46,260 bases of DNA from a virus, in the IMG/VR virus record IMGVR_UViG_3300012532_000004, positions 1 through 46,260 of that record; one strand, given 5' to 3'. The notes beneath the pieces are model-generated. The model saw nothing but the letters and a program-made list of their open reading frames with translations, was not told the origin of the DNA and made no database searches. Shown here in pieces: positions 37,586 to 45,253 of the stretch. Every line of letters begins with the position of its first letter. The stretch's first letter is position 1. The translations under genes and the position numbers were made by a program.

Positions 37586-37610
37586 TAGTGTTACGTATGT
37601 CAGCACAAAC
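37586..37610 (+). promoter_or_regulatory. Repeated promoter/5'-end motif, copy 7
   Basis: GGTAGC 25 bases upstream, then TAGTGT (37586-37591), TACGT, ATGTCAGCACAAA. The element ATG (37597) is 31 bases before the next gene and out of frame. Confidence 0.7.
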
Positions 37611-37627
37611 CGACGGAAGGAGGCGAC

Positions 37628-37801
37628 ATGTCGAAGGAAATCCGCAGGCACCGCGAGGCCCTCGATGCGCTACGGAAGGCCGTGTTCTCGGCCGACACCT
37701 GCGGCGACATCACCGGGTACGACTGCCACTGGGTCATCACGAGCGCCAAGGCGTTCGAGAAGCACCTGGCTGAAGTTCACCCCGAGGGCGAGTTCCGCTG
37801 A
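37628..37801 (+). CDS. Small hypothetical protein
   Basis: A 57-residue protein (begins MSKEIRRHREALDALRKAVF) with GGAAGGAGG before the ATG. Helical basic start, then CGDITGYDCHWVITSAKAFEKHLAEVHPEG, which has C, C and H's spaced like a C2H2-type finger. Sits alone between promoter copy 7 and a hairpin. Confidence 0.6.
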   Translation: MSKEIRRHREALDALRKAVFSADTCGDITGYDCHWVITSAKAFEKHLAEVHPEGEFR

Positions 37802-37807
37802 TCTACC

Positions 37808-37832
37808 GGCCCGCCCCTCCACGGGGCGGGCC
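37808..37832 (+). terminator. GC hairpin
   Basis: GGCCCGCCCC (37808-37817) and GGGGCGGGCC (37823-37832) form a perfect 10-bp stem with a five-base loop right after the stop at 37801. Confidence 0.65.
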
Positions 37833-37854
37833 ACCTACTACCTGAGGGAGCAGC

Positions 37855-38181
37855 ATGGACGAATACCAGATCGGTGACCTGATCGAAGCCACCGTCTACC
37901 ACGCGGGCGGGTTCAAGCGCCTCGTTCTGGCCTACGTGCCGGACGACGAGGAGGACTACATCCACTGGCGCGCGCTGGTGCCGAACACCTGGCCGGGCGG
38001 TGGCTGGTTCGCTGACCAGGACCTGGAGGACATCGTGCCGATGGTCGCCGTCCCGCGCTACAGCCGGGAACAGATCGTCGATACGCTCGCCCCGGAGTGC
38101 CCGGACCTCACTACGGCTGAGGACGTGGCCGATGGTGTGCTGCGCCTGATGGGCCAGCCGGTCCCGGAGTACGAGGAGTGA
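37855..38181 (+). CDS. Hypothetical protein
   Basis: A 108-residue protein (begins MDEYQIGDLIEATVYHAGGF), GAGGGAG before the ATG. The N-terminal half is a beta domain (EATVYHAGGFKRLVLAYVPDDEEDYIHWRALV), the C-terminal half helical and acidic. Overlaps the first of three paralogous genes (GTGA). Unknown. Confidence 0.65.
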   Translation: MDEYQIGDLIEATVYHAGGFKRLVLAYVPDDEEDYIHWRALVPNTWPGGGWFADQDLEDIVPMVAVPRYSREQIVDTLAPECPDLTTAEDVADGVLRLMGQPVPEYEE

Positions 38182-38369
38182 GGGCTTCGGTCGGGAGCCG
38201 CTCTTTCGAGGGCGGTTCCTGGGCCGAGGTGCTGGCCGCTGTCCTCATGGCTGTGGCCACGCACCGTCCAGGCAGGGAAGAGCGCCTGGCTGCTGTAAAC
38301 CAGATGAAGAAGGGGTACACCGTCGTCATCGGCGGAGTGCTCATCAAGCCGGAAGGGGCACGCGAGTGA
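38178..38369 (+). CDS. Tandem paralogue 1 (62-residue family)
   Basis: A 63-residue protein (begins VRASVGSRSFEGGSWAEVLA). Shares with the next two the pattern FE-x2-SW near residue 10, a central helix ending EERLxAVxxM, and a final strand VVIGGVLIKPE. GTG starts and GTGA overlaps link all three. Such a tandem gene triplication with strong divergence suggests a small oligomeric protein with specialised versions. Function unknown. Confidence 0.68.
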   Translation: MRASVGSRSFEGGSWAEVLAAVLMAVATHRPGREERLAAVNQMKKGYTVVIGGVLIKPEGARE

Positions 38370-38554
38370 AGGTATCTGTTGGGGGCAAGATCTTCGAGGC
38401 GCCGTCGTGGCGGGGGGCAGTCGGGGACGCGCTCGCGTCGCGGGGCAAGCGCCCGACGACCGTCGAGGAGCGGATGCGCGCCGTCGACGCGCTGATGCAC
38501 GGCCGTGAGGTACAGATCGCGGGCATCCTCATCAAGCCCGTGAAGGAGAAGTGA
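38366..38554 (+). CDS. Tandem paralogue 2 (62-residue family)
   Basis: A 62-residue protein (begins VKVSVGGKIFEAPSWRGAVG). Same pattern: FEAPSW, EERMRAVDALMHG and VQIAGILIKPV. GTG start overlapping paralogue 1's stop. Confidence 0.68.
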   Translation: MKVSVGGKIFEAPSWRGAVGDALASRGKRPTTVEERMRAVDALMHGREVQIAGILIKPVKEK

Positions 38555-38739
38555 CCGTGGCCAAGGCAACAGCGGCCGGACGGACGTTCGAGGACAAGTC
38601 CTGGAACGGGCTCGTGTCGCGCATCGTCGCGGCGAACCACATCAGCACGACGCCGCGTGAGCGCGTCGAGGTGGCGGGCGCTCTGTCCGAGGGACAGGCT
38701 GTCACCCTCGGAGGCATCCGCATCACCCCGGAGCGCTGA
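38551..38739 (+). CDS. Tandem paralogue 3 (62-residue family)
   Basis: A 62-residue protein (begins VTVAKATAAGRTFEDKSWNG). FEDKSW, RERVEVAGALSEG and VTLGGIRITPE match the other two. Closest to copy 2 in layout. GTG overlap at its start, TGATG at its end. Confidence 0.67.
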   Translation: MTVAKATAAGRTFEDKSWNGLVSRIVAANHISTTPRERVEVAGALSEGQAVTLGGIRITPER

Positions 38740-38942
38740 TGGCAGACCGCAGCACTTACCCCGGCTGGTCCGATGTCCGGCTCAAGGGACAGGTGGTCGG
38801 CTTCGTCGTCACTCCATCCAAGCCGGGCGGCAAGTGGTACGCCTACCTGGACTTCCAGGTCAAGGCGGGCAGCAGCCGGATCGGCTCGTACGACAGCAAG
38901 GACGCCGCTGTGAAGGCGGTACAGCGGGCAGCCTTCGGCTAG
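38739..38942 (+). CDS. Small hypothetical protein
   Basis: A 67-residue protein (begins MADRSTYPGWSDVRLKGQVV). Beta-rich (VVGFVVTPSKPGGKWYAYLDFQ) with a C-terminal helix DAAVKAVQRAAFG. TGATG start. Ends before a hairpin. Unknown. Confidence 0.64.
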   Translation: MADRSTYPGWSDVRLKGQVVGFVVTPSKPGGKWYAYLDFQVKAGSSRIGSYDSKDAAVKAVQRAAFG

Positions 38943-38952
38943 CCTCAAGCAG

Positions 38953-38981
38953 CGGCCCGTCTCCCAAGTGGAGGCGGGCCG
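38953..38981 (+). terminator. Terminator hairpin before the head genes
   Basis: CGGCCCGTCTCC (38953-38964) pairs with GGAGGCGGGCCG (38970-38981), 12 bp with one G-T pair and loop CAAGT; then TTGTG. Confidence 0.65.
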
Positions 38982-38996
38982 TTGTGCTGTGCGGGA

Positions 38997-39008
38997 TACG
39001 ATCGTCAC
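38997..39008 (+). promoter_or_regulatory. Putative leaderless promoter
   Basis: TACGAT (38997-39002) ends six bases before the ATG at 39009, where no Shine-Dalgarno is seen. A leaderless transcript of the membrane gene and head genes is likely. Confidence 0.4.
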
Positions 39009-39374
39009 ATGTCTCCCCTCCTCCTTGACCTGCTCGACGGTCTGATCCTCGCCGTCGGCACGCTGCGCCTGGTGCGCTTCTTCATCGCGGACGACCTCGG
39101 TCGGCGCATGCTCATCCCTCTGGAGACGCGCCTGCGCGGGCGTCTGAGCGAGTCGAGGCAGTGGGTTGCGGACGGGTTCATCTGTCCGTTCTGCATCGGT
39201 ATGTGGATCGGCCTCGCGTCAGTGCTGCTCTGGTACGGCGCCGACCTGCTCGGCGGAGGCTGGCTCATCGCGTGGCGCCTCGTCGTCGGCTCGCTGGCGC
39301 TGAACTACCTCGTCGCGCACGCCGCCTCTCGTCTGGACATCTACGATGGCGATGACGACCAGGAGGCCCGATGA
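39009..39374 (+). CDS. DUF1360-like membrane protein
   Basis: A 121-residue protein with a starting hydrophobic helix (LLLDLLDGLILAVGTLRLVRFF), the ADGFICPFCIGMWIGL motif (C-x2-C) typical of DUF1360, and a second and third membrane segment (LASVLLWYGADLLGG, AWRLVVGSLALNYLVAHAA). Present before the portal gene in many actinophages; function unknown. Overlaps the portal gene by ATGA. Confidence 0.78.
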   Translation: MSPLLLDLLDGLILAVGTLRLVRFFIADDLGRRMLIPLETRLRGRLSESRQWVADGFICPFCIGMWIGLASVLLWYGADLLGGGWLIAWRLVVGSLALNYLVAHAASRLDIYDGDDDQEAR

Positions 39375-40993
39375 CCACGCCGAGCACGACCCTTCCCCGC
39401 CGCAAGCCTGCGGCCAGCCAGCAGCCGAGCACCTGGGGACGCGTCGGCCGGGCGCTGCGCGCCTCTGCCGCGCGCATCGTCGGGCAGACCGTCGACCGGG
39501 TGTTCAACTTCTCGACGCAGAAGGGGGGCTGGCAGAGCGAGGCGTGGGACCTGTACGACCTCGTGGGCGAGCAGCGGTACATCGTCGACACGATCGCCAA
39601 CACGATCGGTCGAGCGCGGCTGTACGTCGGCCACGTCAGCGACCAGGACGACCTCGGAGCGCCGATCCCTGTCGAGGACGGCGACCCCGCAGACGTGCTC
39701 GACCTGCTCGGCACCGAGAGCGAGCGCTCCCAGATGCTGGCGCGCTACGGCGTCAACGACCGCGTGGCGGGCGAGGGCTACCTTGTCGGCGTGCCGCGCG
39801 CCCGGCTGGAGGTGCGCTCGGAGGAGGTCGTTGGAAACCCGATGCTGCGGCTGTCCCCGACGGCTACCCCTCCAGAGACCGCAGTCGAGGACCTGGTGTG
39901 GCGCTACATGTCCGTCGAGGAGGTGACGATCGAAGGCGACGAAGTGAAGTTGGAGTGGGCGGACGCTCGCGCTGCGGACACCAACGACCAGATCGCCTTC
40001 ACGCAGGAGGAGATCTACCTGATCCGTGTGTGGCACAGCCATCCGCGCCGTCGTCGCGACGCCACGAGCCCGACGCGCGCCAGCCTGCCCGTGCTGCGCG
40101 AATTGGTCGGCCTGACGATGCACATCTCCGCCCAGACGGACAGCCGCCTCGCAGGCGCTGGCGTGCTGTTCATGATGCAGTCGGCGCAGGCGAAGATCGC
40201 CAGCGAAGGCGAGGACGACGAGGACGTCGACTTCAATGACGCCTTCATGGAGGCGATGCTGACGCCGATCCGCGACCGCTCATCCGCAGCCGCCGTCGTC
40301 CCTCTGACCGTCCCGATCCCCGATGACGGCACGGGTCGGTCGGCCTCGGACTACGTGCACTACCAGACGTTCCACACGCCGTTCGACGAGGAGACACGCG
40401 AACTGCGCGAGGAGGCCATCCGCCGTCTCGCTCTCGGCCAGGACGCTCCGCCAGAACTGCTGCTCGGTGTCGGCAACATGAACCACTGGGGCGCGTGGCT
40501 GGTCCAGGCGGACACGATCACGACGCACGTCGAGCCGCCCCTGGCGCGCTTCTGCGACGCCGCGACGACGCAGTTCCTGCACCCGATCCTCGCCGCGCGC
40601 GGTGTCGCGAACCCGACCGAGTACGTCATCCACTACTCGGTGCAGCACCTGCTCAGCCGCCCGAACAACGCGGCGGACGCCTTCACCGCGCACGAGCGCG
40701 GCGTCATCTCCGACGACTCGCTGCGCACGGCGACGGGCTTCAACGACACGGATGCCCCGGAGGAGATGGACCCGGACATCGCCATGGTGCTCTCCCTCGT
40801 TACGCAGGCTCCGGCCCTCGCCGCCAACCCCGGCCTGCCCTCTCTGCTGGAGCAGGTGCGCGAGGTGCTGGCCGGGCAGACGAGCGAGCATCCGCCAGCC
40901 GAGGAGTCGCCTGTGGAGGAGCCGACTGCCGAGGAAACCCTGCCGCACACCGCAGGGGACGCCGCCCCGATCACAGCAGAGGAGCCCGTATGA
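39371..40993 (+). CDS. Portal protein
   Basis: A 540-residue protein. FNFSTQKGGWQSEAWDLYDLVGEQRYIVDTIANTIGRARLYVG near the N-terminus, a long central domain with YVHYQTFHTPFDEETRELREEAIRRLALGQDAPPELLLG and a helical C-terminal part fit actinophage portals. The C-terminus is acidic. It forms the dodecameric ring at the capsid vertex through which DNA passes. Position between terminase and MuF-like gene supports it. Confidence 0.85.
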   Translation: MTTPSTTLPRRKPAASQQPSTWGRVGRALRASAARIVGQTVDRVFNFSTQKGGWQSEAWDLYDLVGEQRYIVDTIANTIGRARLYVGHVSDQDDLGAPIPVEDGDPADVLDLLGTESERSQMLARYGVNDRVAGEGYLVGVPRARLEVRSEEVVGNPMLRLSPTATPPETAVEDLVWRYMSVEEVTIEGDEVKLEWADARAADTNDQIAFTQEEIYLIRVWHSHPRRRRDATSPTRASLPVLRELVGLTMHISAQTDSRLAGAGVLFMMQSAQAKIASEGEDDEDVDFNDAFMEAMLTPIRDRSSAAAVVPLTVPIPDDGTGRSASDYVHYQTFHTPFDEETRELREEAIRRLALGQDAPPELLLGVGNMNHWGAWLVQADTITTHVEPPLARFCDAATTQFLHPILAARGVANPTEYVIHYSVQHLLSRPNNAADAFTAHERGVISDDSLRTATGFNDTDAPEEMDPDIAMVLSLVTQAPALAANPGLPSLLEQVREVLAGQTSEHPPAEESPVEEPTAEETLPHTAGDAAPITAEEPV

Positions 40994-41445
40994 CCGCCAC
41001 CGTGCCCGTCACCGCGTCCCCAGTGGCTCCATGCCCCGCGTGCGGCGCCTGGTCTCTGCCCGCTCTGGCGGAGCGCTCAGCGCTGCTGGAGGTGTGCAAC
41101 GTGCTCGTCGTCACGGCGCTCGCGTCGCTCGGCCGGAAGATCGTGCGGCAGCCGCGTAGTCGCTTCAAGGAGTTCAACGGGCGCCCGTGGCACGTCGCGC
41201 ACACGCAGTGGCGACCGGACGTGAAGGATGTGGACCGCACGCTCGACTCCGCGTGGGACGTGCTGCCCGCGCTGCTGTCCGCTCGCCGCGCCGACGCGCT
41301 CGGCATCTCCGCTGAGCAGGTGGTTACCTGCCTCGACGAGTACGTCCGGCTGCTGCTGGAGCGCGGTCTGGAGCACGAGCCGTCGTCGCTGCGGTACTGG
41401 CTCAGCAACCGGCTCGGGCTCGTTCTCCCTGAGGAGCACTCATGA
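40990..41445 (+). CDS. Hypothetical protein between portal and MuF
   Basis: A 151-residue protein (begins MTATVPVTASPVAPCPACGA). CPACGAWSLP gives one CxxC. Two helical stretches (LLEVCNVLVVTALASLGRKI, VTCLDEYVRLLLERGLEHE). Overlaps both neighbours by four bases, so it belongs to the head operon. No function recognised. Confidence 0.65.
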   Translation: MTATVPVTASPVAPCPACGAWSLPALAERSALLEVCNVLVVTALASLGRKIVRQPRSRFKEFNGRPWHVAHTQWRPDVKDVDRTLDSAWDVLPALLSARRADALGISAEQVVTCLDEYVRLLLERGLEHEPSSLRYWLSNRLGLVLPEEHS

Positions 41446-42422
41446 CGCTGCGCGACCGGTCAGCCGCTTCCATGCTGCGCGACCTGGACGGCATCGAGGC
41501 TGATGTCGTGGCGCCCGCAGTCGATCGCGCGGTGCGCGCGTTCCTCGCGGCTGTCACCGAGTCAACCGACTACGGCATCCGGCAGGCGCCCAACCCACAG
41601 TCGCTCGTGGCCGCGCTCACCCCGGGCGCTACCCGCGTGTGGCCGCTGACCGTTGGCACGCTGTCCTCCTGGTGGGAGGAGTTCGTGTCGGACCACGTGG
41701 TCGCCGCCGTGCGGGCGGCGTGGCGCGCGGGCTATGGCGCCACATCCGACGGCGAGGAGACCGTCTCCTCCCTCGACAACCTGGACGAGTACGTGGCTCG
41801 CGTGAGTGACCGGCTGGTGCGCGGGCTGGTGCCGCCCCTGCCCGACGCCGCGATGGACCTGGTGCGCGTCGCCGTCACGCTGGCCGCGTCGTTCGGCTGG
41901 TCGAACAACGAACTGTCCGCCCGGATAGCAGCCGACCTGGACTGGGAGACCGATGGCGCGTACTGGCGCTCCGAGTACGAGCGGTTGACGACGGGCATCG
42001 AGGCGATCCTCGACCCGCTCGGTCCACCCGGTACCCCGGCGCGCGAGCACGCGCGGGAGAGCGACCCGAACGTCGCGCAGTTGCAGGCGCAGCGCAGCCG
42101 CGCGCGCCTCGAACTGGACGCCGAGCAGACCTACTGGCAGACCCGCGCGCAGCGCATCTCTCGTACGGAGTCCACTGCCGCCTACAACGCTGCGGGCATC
42201 GCCGCGCTCGCTGACGAAGACGAGACGGAGAAGGTGTGGATCGCCACGGAGGACGCCCGCACCCGCCCGTCGCACGCCGCTGCTGACCGGCAGCGCGTGC
42301 CGATCACGGCGCCGTTCGAGGTCGGCGCCTCGGCGCTGCTCATGCCCGGTGACCCGACCGGCCCGGCGCACGAGACGGTGAACTGCCGCTGTACCCTCAT
42401 CGGCGCGAGCGTACTGTTCTAG
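41442..42422 (+). CDS. MuF-like minor head protein
   Basis: A 326-residue protein. The C-terminal part TRAQRISRTESTAAYNAAGIAAL, then KVWIATEDARTRPSHAAADRQRVP and GDPTGPAHETVNCRCTLIG, is the Mu gpF / SPP1 gp7 domain (R-T-E, W-x-x-T-x-D-x-R-T-R-x-x-H, N-C-R-C). The N-terminus is helical. Minor capsid protein interacting with portal and perhaps ejected with the DNA. Confidence 0.9.
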   Translation: MTLRDRSAASMLRDLDGIEADVVAPAVDRAVRAFLAAVTESTDYGIRQAPNPQSLVAALTPGATRVWPLTVGTLSSWWEEFVSDHVVAAVRAAWRAGYGATSDGEETVSSLDNLDEYVARVSDRLVRGLVPPLPDAAMDLVRVAVTLAASFGWSNNELSARIAADLDWETDGAYWRSEYERLTTGIEAILDPLGPPGTPAREHARESDPNVAQLQAQRSRARLELDAEQTYWQTRAQRISRTESTAAYNAAGIAALADEDETEKVWIATEDARTRPSHAAADRQRVPITAPFEVGASALLMPGDPTGPAHETVNCRCTLIGASVLF

Positions 42423-42432
42423 ACCGTTGGGC

Positions 42433-42451
42433 TACCCTGGCGGCAGACATG
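42433..42451 (+). promoter_or_regulatory. Putative head-gene promoter (TACCCTGG type), copy 1
   Basis: TACCCTGG (42433-42440) preceded by TTGG and followed ten bases later by CATG. A near match occurs at 44447 ahead of the next head cassette. TACCCT fits the -10 form. Confidence 0.4.
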
Positions 42452-42498
42452 AACGTGGCTGGCTAGCGGGCCGCACGGGTACCCACGGAGGTTTCCTC

Positions 42499-44439
42499 GT
42501 GAAGACCCTGCGACCCGACCCCCGTCGGCTCACCACCTACGCCACGCTCACGCGCACCGTCGAGGAAGCCGCTGCGCTGGTCGCCTCCGGCGACGCCGAG
42601 TGCGCGCCGTGCACGCTCCGCGCCAACTACGAGGGCTACACCAACGACGCCGTACAGCGCACCGTCGCGGCGCTGGTGTCGCTCGTCGCCGCTGGGGACC
42701 GCCCGGCTGCCGCGTGGTCTGGGCCGATCGGCTTCGAGAACGAGGCCACGGGCGACGGCCGGATGATCGAGGCCAACGCGCTCTCCTGGGACACGCCCGT
42801 CCCGCTCATGTGGGCGCCGGAGAACAACGGCGGACACCAGGGCGCGCAGGTAGTCGGGTGGATTACCGACATCACGCGCGACGGCAGCGCCATCATGGGC
42901 AGCGGCGCGTTCGACCTCGGCTCGGAGGTCGGCCGTGAGGCATACCGGCACGTCCAGGAGGGCCTGACCCCCGGCATCTCGATGGACCTGGACGACGTGT
43001 CGTTCGAGGTGCGCGTCAAGGCCGAACTGATGGGCATCAGCGCGGAGGGCGACATGCCGATGCCTGAGGAGCCGATGCAGCCGCAGGTTGACGCAGATGG
43101 CCGCGTCGTCGTGTACGAGGCAGCCTCCGACGACGAACTGATGGTCACCACGTCCGCCCGCATCCGGGGCGCGACCCTCGTCGCGACGCCCGCCTTCGCC
43201 AAGGCGCTCATCTCCCTGGACACGGCCGACGCCCTCGTCGCCTCCGTGACCGGCGCCACCGACCTGCCCGTGGCTGGTCGGGATGTCGCATGGGACGGCG
43301 CAGCCGCAGCGACCCGCGTGTTCGACTTCTACACCGACGGCGACACCGTGGACACGGCGGGCGTGGCCCGGGCGTTCCTCTGGCGCGACGCCGACGCGGA
43401 CCCGACCACAAAGGGCGCCTACTCCCTCGGATTCGCGGACATCATCGACGGCGCGCTGCGCATCGTGCCGCGCGGTGTCGCGGCGACAGCGGGCGGGCGC
43501 GGCGTGGACGCGACGGACATCCCCGACGCGGACAAGGGCCGCGTGCGCTCGCGTATCTGCACCCTGTACGCGAAGATCCGCGCCGAGTTCGAGGACTGGC
43601 CGGAGTGCCCGTTCTCCGGTGGCAGCAACTCCGGCGCCTCCGTCACGGCGTCGGCTGCCGTCGAGGAGCGGGACCTCGTTGCGCCCGTGCTGCCGCCGCA
43701 GGCCTGGTTCGCCGCGCCGGACCTCGACGAGCCGACTCCGTTCACGATCAGCGACACGGGGCGCGTGTTCGGGCACATCGCCGTGTGGGGCACCTGCCAC
43801 ATCGGCTACGCGGGACAGTGCGTCACCCCACCCGAGTCCTCGACGAACTACTCGTACTTCCGCACGGGCGAGGTGATGACCGAGGAGGGCAGCCTGATCG
43901 CCGTCGGCTCGATCACCATCGACACCGGACACGCGGGCGACAAGATGGGCGCGCTCCCGGCCATCAGCCACTACGACAACACGGGTACGGCCGTCGCCTA
44001 CGTCGCGGCGGGCGAGGACGCGCACGGCATCTGGGTCAGCGGCACGCTGCGCGCTGACGCGACGCCGGAGCAGGTGCGTGCTCTGCGCGCTGCGCCGATC
44101 AGTGGCGACTGGCGCAAGGTTGGCGCCGGGATGGAACTGGTGGCCGCGCTGGGCGTCAACGTGCCGGGCTTCCCGGTGCCGCGCACGCGCGCGCTCGTCG
44201 CGGGCGGGCAGATGCAGTCGCTCGTCGCGGCAGGCATGCTCGCGCCTCGGCAGGTCATCCGTCCGGGGCTGCCCGGCGCTCTGAGCGAGGACGACCTGCG
44301 CTACCTCAAGCACCTGGCCAACGCCGAGCGGGAGCGGCAGCGTCGCGAGGCTCCGGCCGCTCCGGACCGCCTCGCCGCTGCTGCGGCCATGGCCAAGCGG
44401 GTGAAGGTGCTCGCCTTCGCCACGGGCCTCAGCCGGTAG
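42499..44439 (+). CDS. Capsid maturation protease
   Basis: A 646-residue protein from GTG at 42499 (GGAGG at good spacing). The N-terminal domain has WAPENNGGHQGAQVVGWITD, EAYRHVQEGLTPGISMDLDDVSFEV (the G-x-S region) and ATLVATPAFAKALIS, as in phage prohead proteases. The C-terminal half, GRVFGHIAVWGTCHIGYAGQCV to VGSITIDTGHAGDKMGA and SGTLRADATPEQVRALRA, is the extra domain seen in many actinophage proteases. Cleaves scaffold and capsid during head maturation. Confidence 0.82.
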   Translation: MKTLRPDPRRLTTYATLTRTVEEAAALVASGDAECAPCTLRANYEGYTNDAVQRTVAALVSLVAAGDRPAAAWSGPIGFENEATGDGRMIEANALSWDTPVPLMWAPENNGGHQGAQVVGWITDITRDGSAIMGSGAFDLGSEVGREAYRHVQEGLTPGISMDLDDVSFEVRVKAELMGISAEGDMPMPEEPMQPQVDADGRVVVYEAASDDELMVTTSARIRGATLVATPAFAKALISLDTADALVASVTGATDLPVAGRDVAWDGAAAATRVFDFYTDGDTVDTAGVARAFLWRDADADPTTKGAYSLGFADIIDGALRIVPRGVAATAGGRGVDATDIPDADKGRVRSRICTLYAKIRAEFEDWPECPFSGGSNSGASVTASAAVEERDLVAPVLPPQAWFAAPDLDEPTPFTISDTGRVFGHIAVWGTCHIGYAGQCVTPPESSTNYSYFRTGEVMTEEGSLIAVGSITIDTGHAGDKMGALPAISHYDNTGTAVAYVAAGEDAHGIWVSGTLRADATPEQVRALRAAPISGDWRKVGAGMELVAALGVNVPGFPVPRTRALVAGGQMQSLVAAGMLAPRQVIRPGLPGALSEDDLRYLKHLANAERERQRREAPAAPDRLAAAAAMAKRVKVLAFATGLSR

Positions 44440-44446
44440 CCGGTTG

Positions 44447-44464
44447 TACCCTGGATCGGACATG
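44447..44464 (+). promoter_or_regulatory. Putative head-gene promoter (TACCCTGG type), copy 2
   Basis: TTGTACCCTGG (44444-44454) followed by ATCGGA and CATG. Resembles the element at 42433. Confidence 0.4.
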
Positions 44465-44486
44465 TCACGCGACAAGGAGGACTCCA

Positions 44487-44606
44487 ATGTGCGCCTGTAA
44501 CCAGAAGCGGAAGAACCCGGCGATCACGAGCGCGTCGAAGACGGCTGCCAAGGTCGCCCCGGCACCGGCTCCGAAGCCCGCTCCGGCTCCGACTCCGGCT
44601 TCCTGA
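44487..44606 (+). CDS. 39-residue Pro/Ala-rich protein
   Basis: ATG at 44487 with AAGGAGG before it. MCACNQKRKNPAITSASKTA is followed by a repeated Ala-Pro-Lys tail. Short CACNxK-type proteins of this kind lie just before capsid genes in actinophages; a head decoration or scaffold role is possible but unproven. Ends before a strong terminator. Confidence 0.62.
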   Translation: MCACNQKRKNPAITSASKTAAKVAPAPAPKPAPAPTPAS

Positions 44607-44617
44607 GCAGTTTAAGT

Positions 44618-44656
44618 CCCCTGACCTGCGGTTATACCGCTGGTCAGGGGATTTTT
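44618..44656 (+). terminator. Strong Rho-independent terminator
   Basis: CCCCTGACC (44618-44626) pairs perfectly with GGTCAGGGG (44642-44650); inside, after a T-T mismatch, GCGGT pairs with ACCGC around loop TAT. ATTTTT follows. The best classical terminator in the window. Confidence 0.9.
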
Positions 44657-44667
44657 GCTATCTGGGG

Positions 44668-44716
44668 GTTGTGCTGATCCCGCCGGAGGTCTAATGTTAC
44701 GTATGTCAGCACAACA
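44668..44716 (+). promoter_or_regulatory. Repeated promoter/5'-end motif, copy 8, with inverted half copy
   Basis: TAATGT (44692-44697), TACGT, ATGTCAGCACAACA. Upstream GTTGTGCTGA (44668-44677) is the exact complement of TCAGCACAAC (44706-44715), making a 10-bp inverted repeat across the promoter. The element ATG is 35 bases before the gene start. Confidence 0.7.
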
Positions 44717-44737
44717 AGCCACAACCTGGAGGTCATC

Positions 44738-45199
44738 ATGGACAGCAACCTCACCGGCGCCGAGTTCGTCTCGAAGTTCGCCAGCCCGATCCTCGACATC
44801 CTGCGGGACACGGCGCACGCCGAGCGTCGCGAACTGGTCAACCTCTACACCGGACAGGACCGGGCCGAGCGGATCGCCAGCATCGACCGGGTGATCGGCA
44901 TCATCGAGGAGGAGCAGGCCAAGCGTTCCGGACTCGCCTCCGTCGAGGACATCCTGGCTGCCTTCTCCCGTACGGAGAACCTGAGCCTGACCTCCGACGA
45001 CGCCCGGGCGCTGCCGCAGCCGAAGCGGGGCTACCAGGTCGGGCAGCGGGTCATCTGCACCTACCTGCCGCACATCGGTGCCACGGTCACCCGGATCGAC
45101 AGCAACGGTGTCGCTCTCGTCTACGACACCGACTCCGACGAGGAACGCGGCACGTACGGGGCGCTGTTCGGCAACATCCGCCCGATGCCCCACCTGTAG
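44738..45199 (+). CDS. Hypothetical protein
   Basis: A 153-residue protein (begins MDSNLTGAEFVSKFASPILD), CTGGAGG before the ATG. Helical first half (DILRDTAHAERRELVNLYTGQDRAERIASIDRVIGIIEEEQAK). Second half is a small beta domain (RGYQVGQRVICTYLPHIGATVTRIDSNGVALVYDTDSDEE), like a KOW/Tudor-type barrel. Single gene placed inside the head operon under its own promoter. Confidence 0.66.
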   Translation: MDSNLTGAEFVSKFASPILDILRDTAHAERRELVNLYTGQDRAERIASIDRVIGIIEEEQAKRSGLASVEDILAAFSRTENLSLTSDDARALPQPKRGYQVGQRVICTYLPHIGATVTRIDSNGVALVYDTDSDEERGTYGALFGNIRPMPHL

Positions 45200-45253
45200 T
45201 CCCCAGACCGCACTACCTCACCGGTGCCTTGCGGAGACGCGCATCGGTGAGCA

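Noticed and set aside
42463-44487. 674-residue minus-strand ORF opposite the protease gene
   Set aside because: Antisense shadow in high-GC DNA; composition is Arg/Gly/His-rich with no domain, and the plus strand encodes the protease.
9434-44716. MSAQ(Q/H/T) as a conserved protein N-terminus or secretion tag
   Set aside because: The element ATG is out of frame with the following gene at 23083, 29651, 37597, 44703 and 23417, so the conservation is at the DNA/RNA level.
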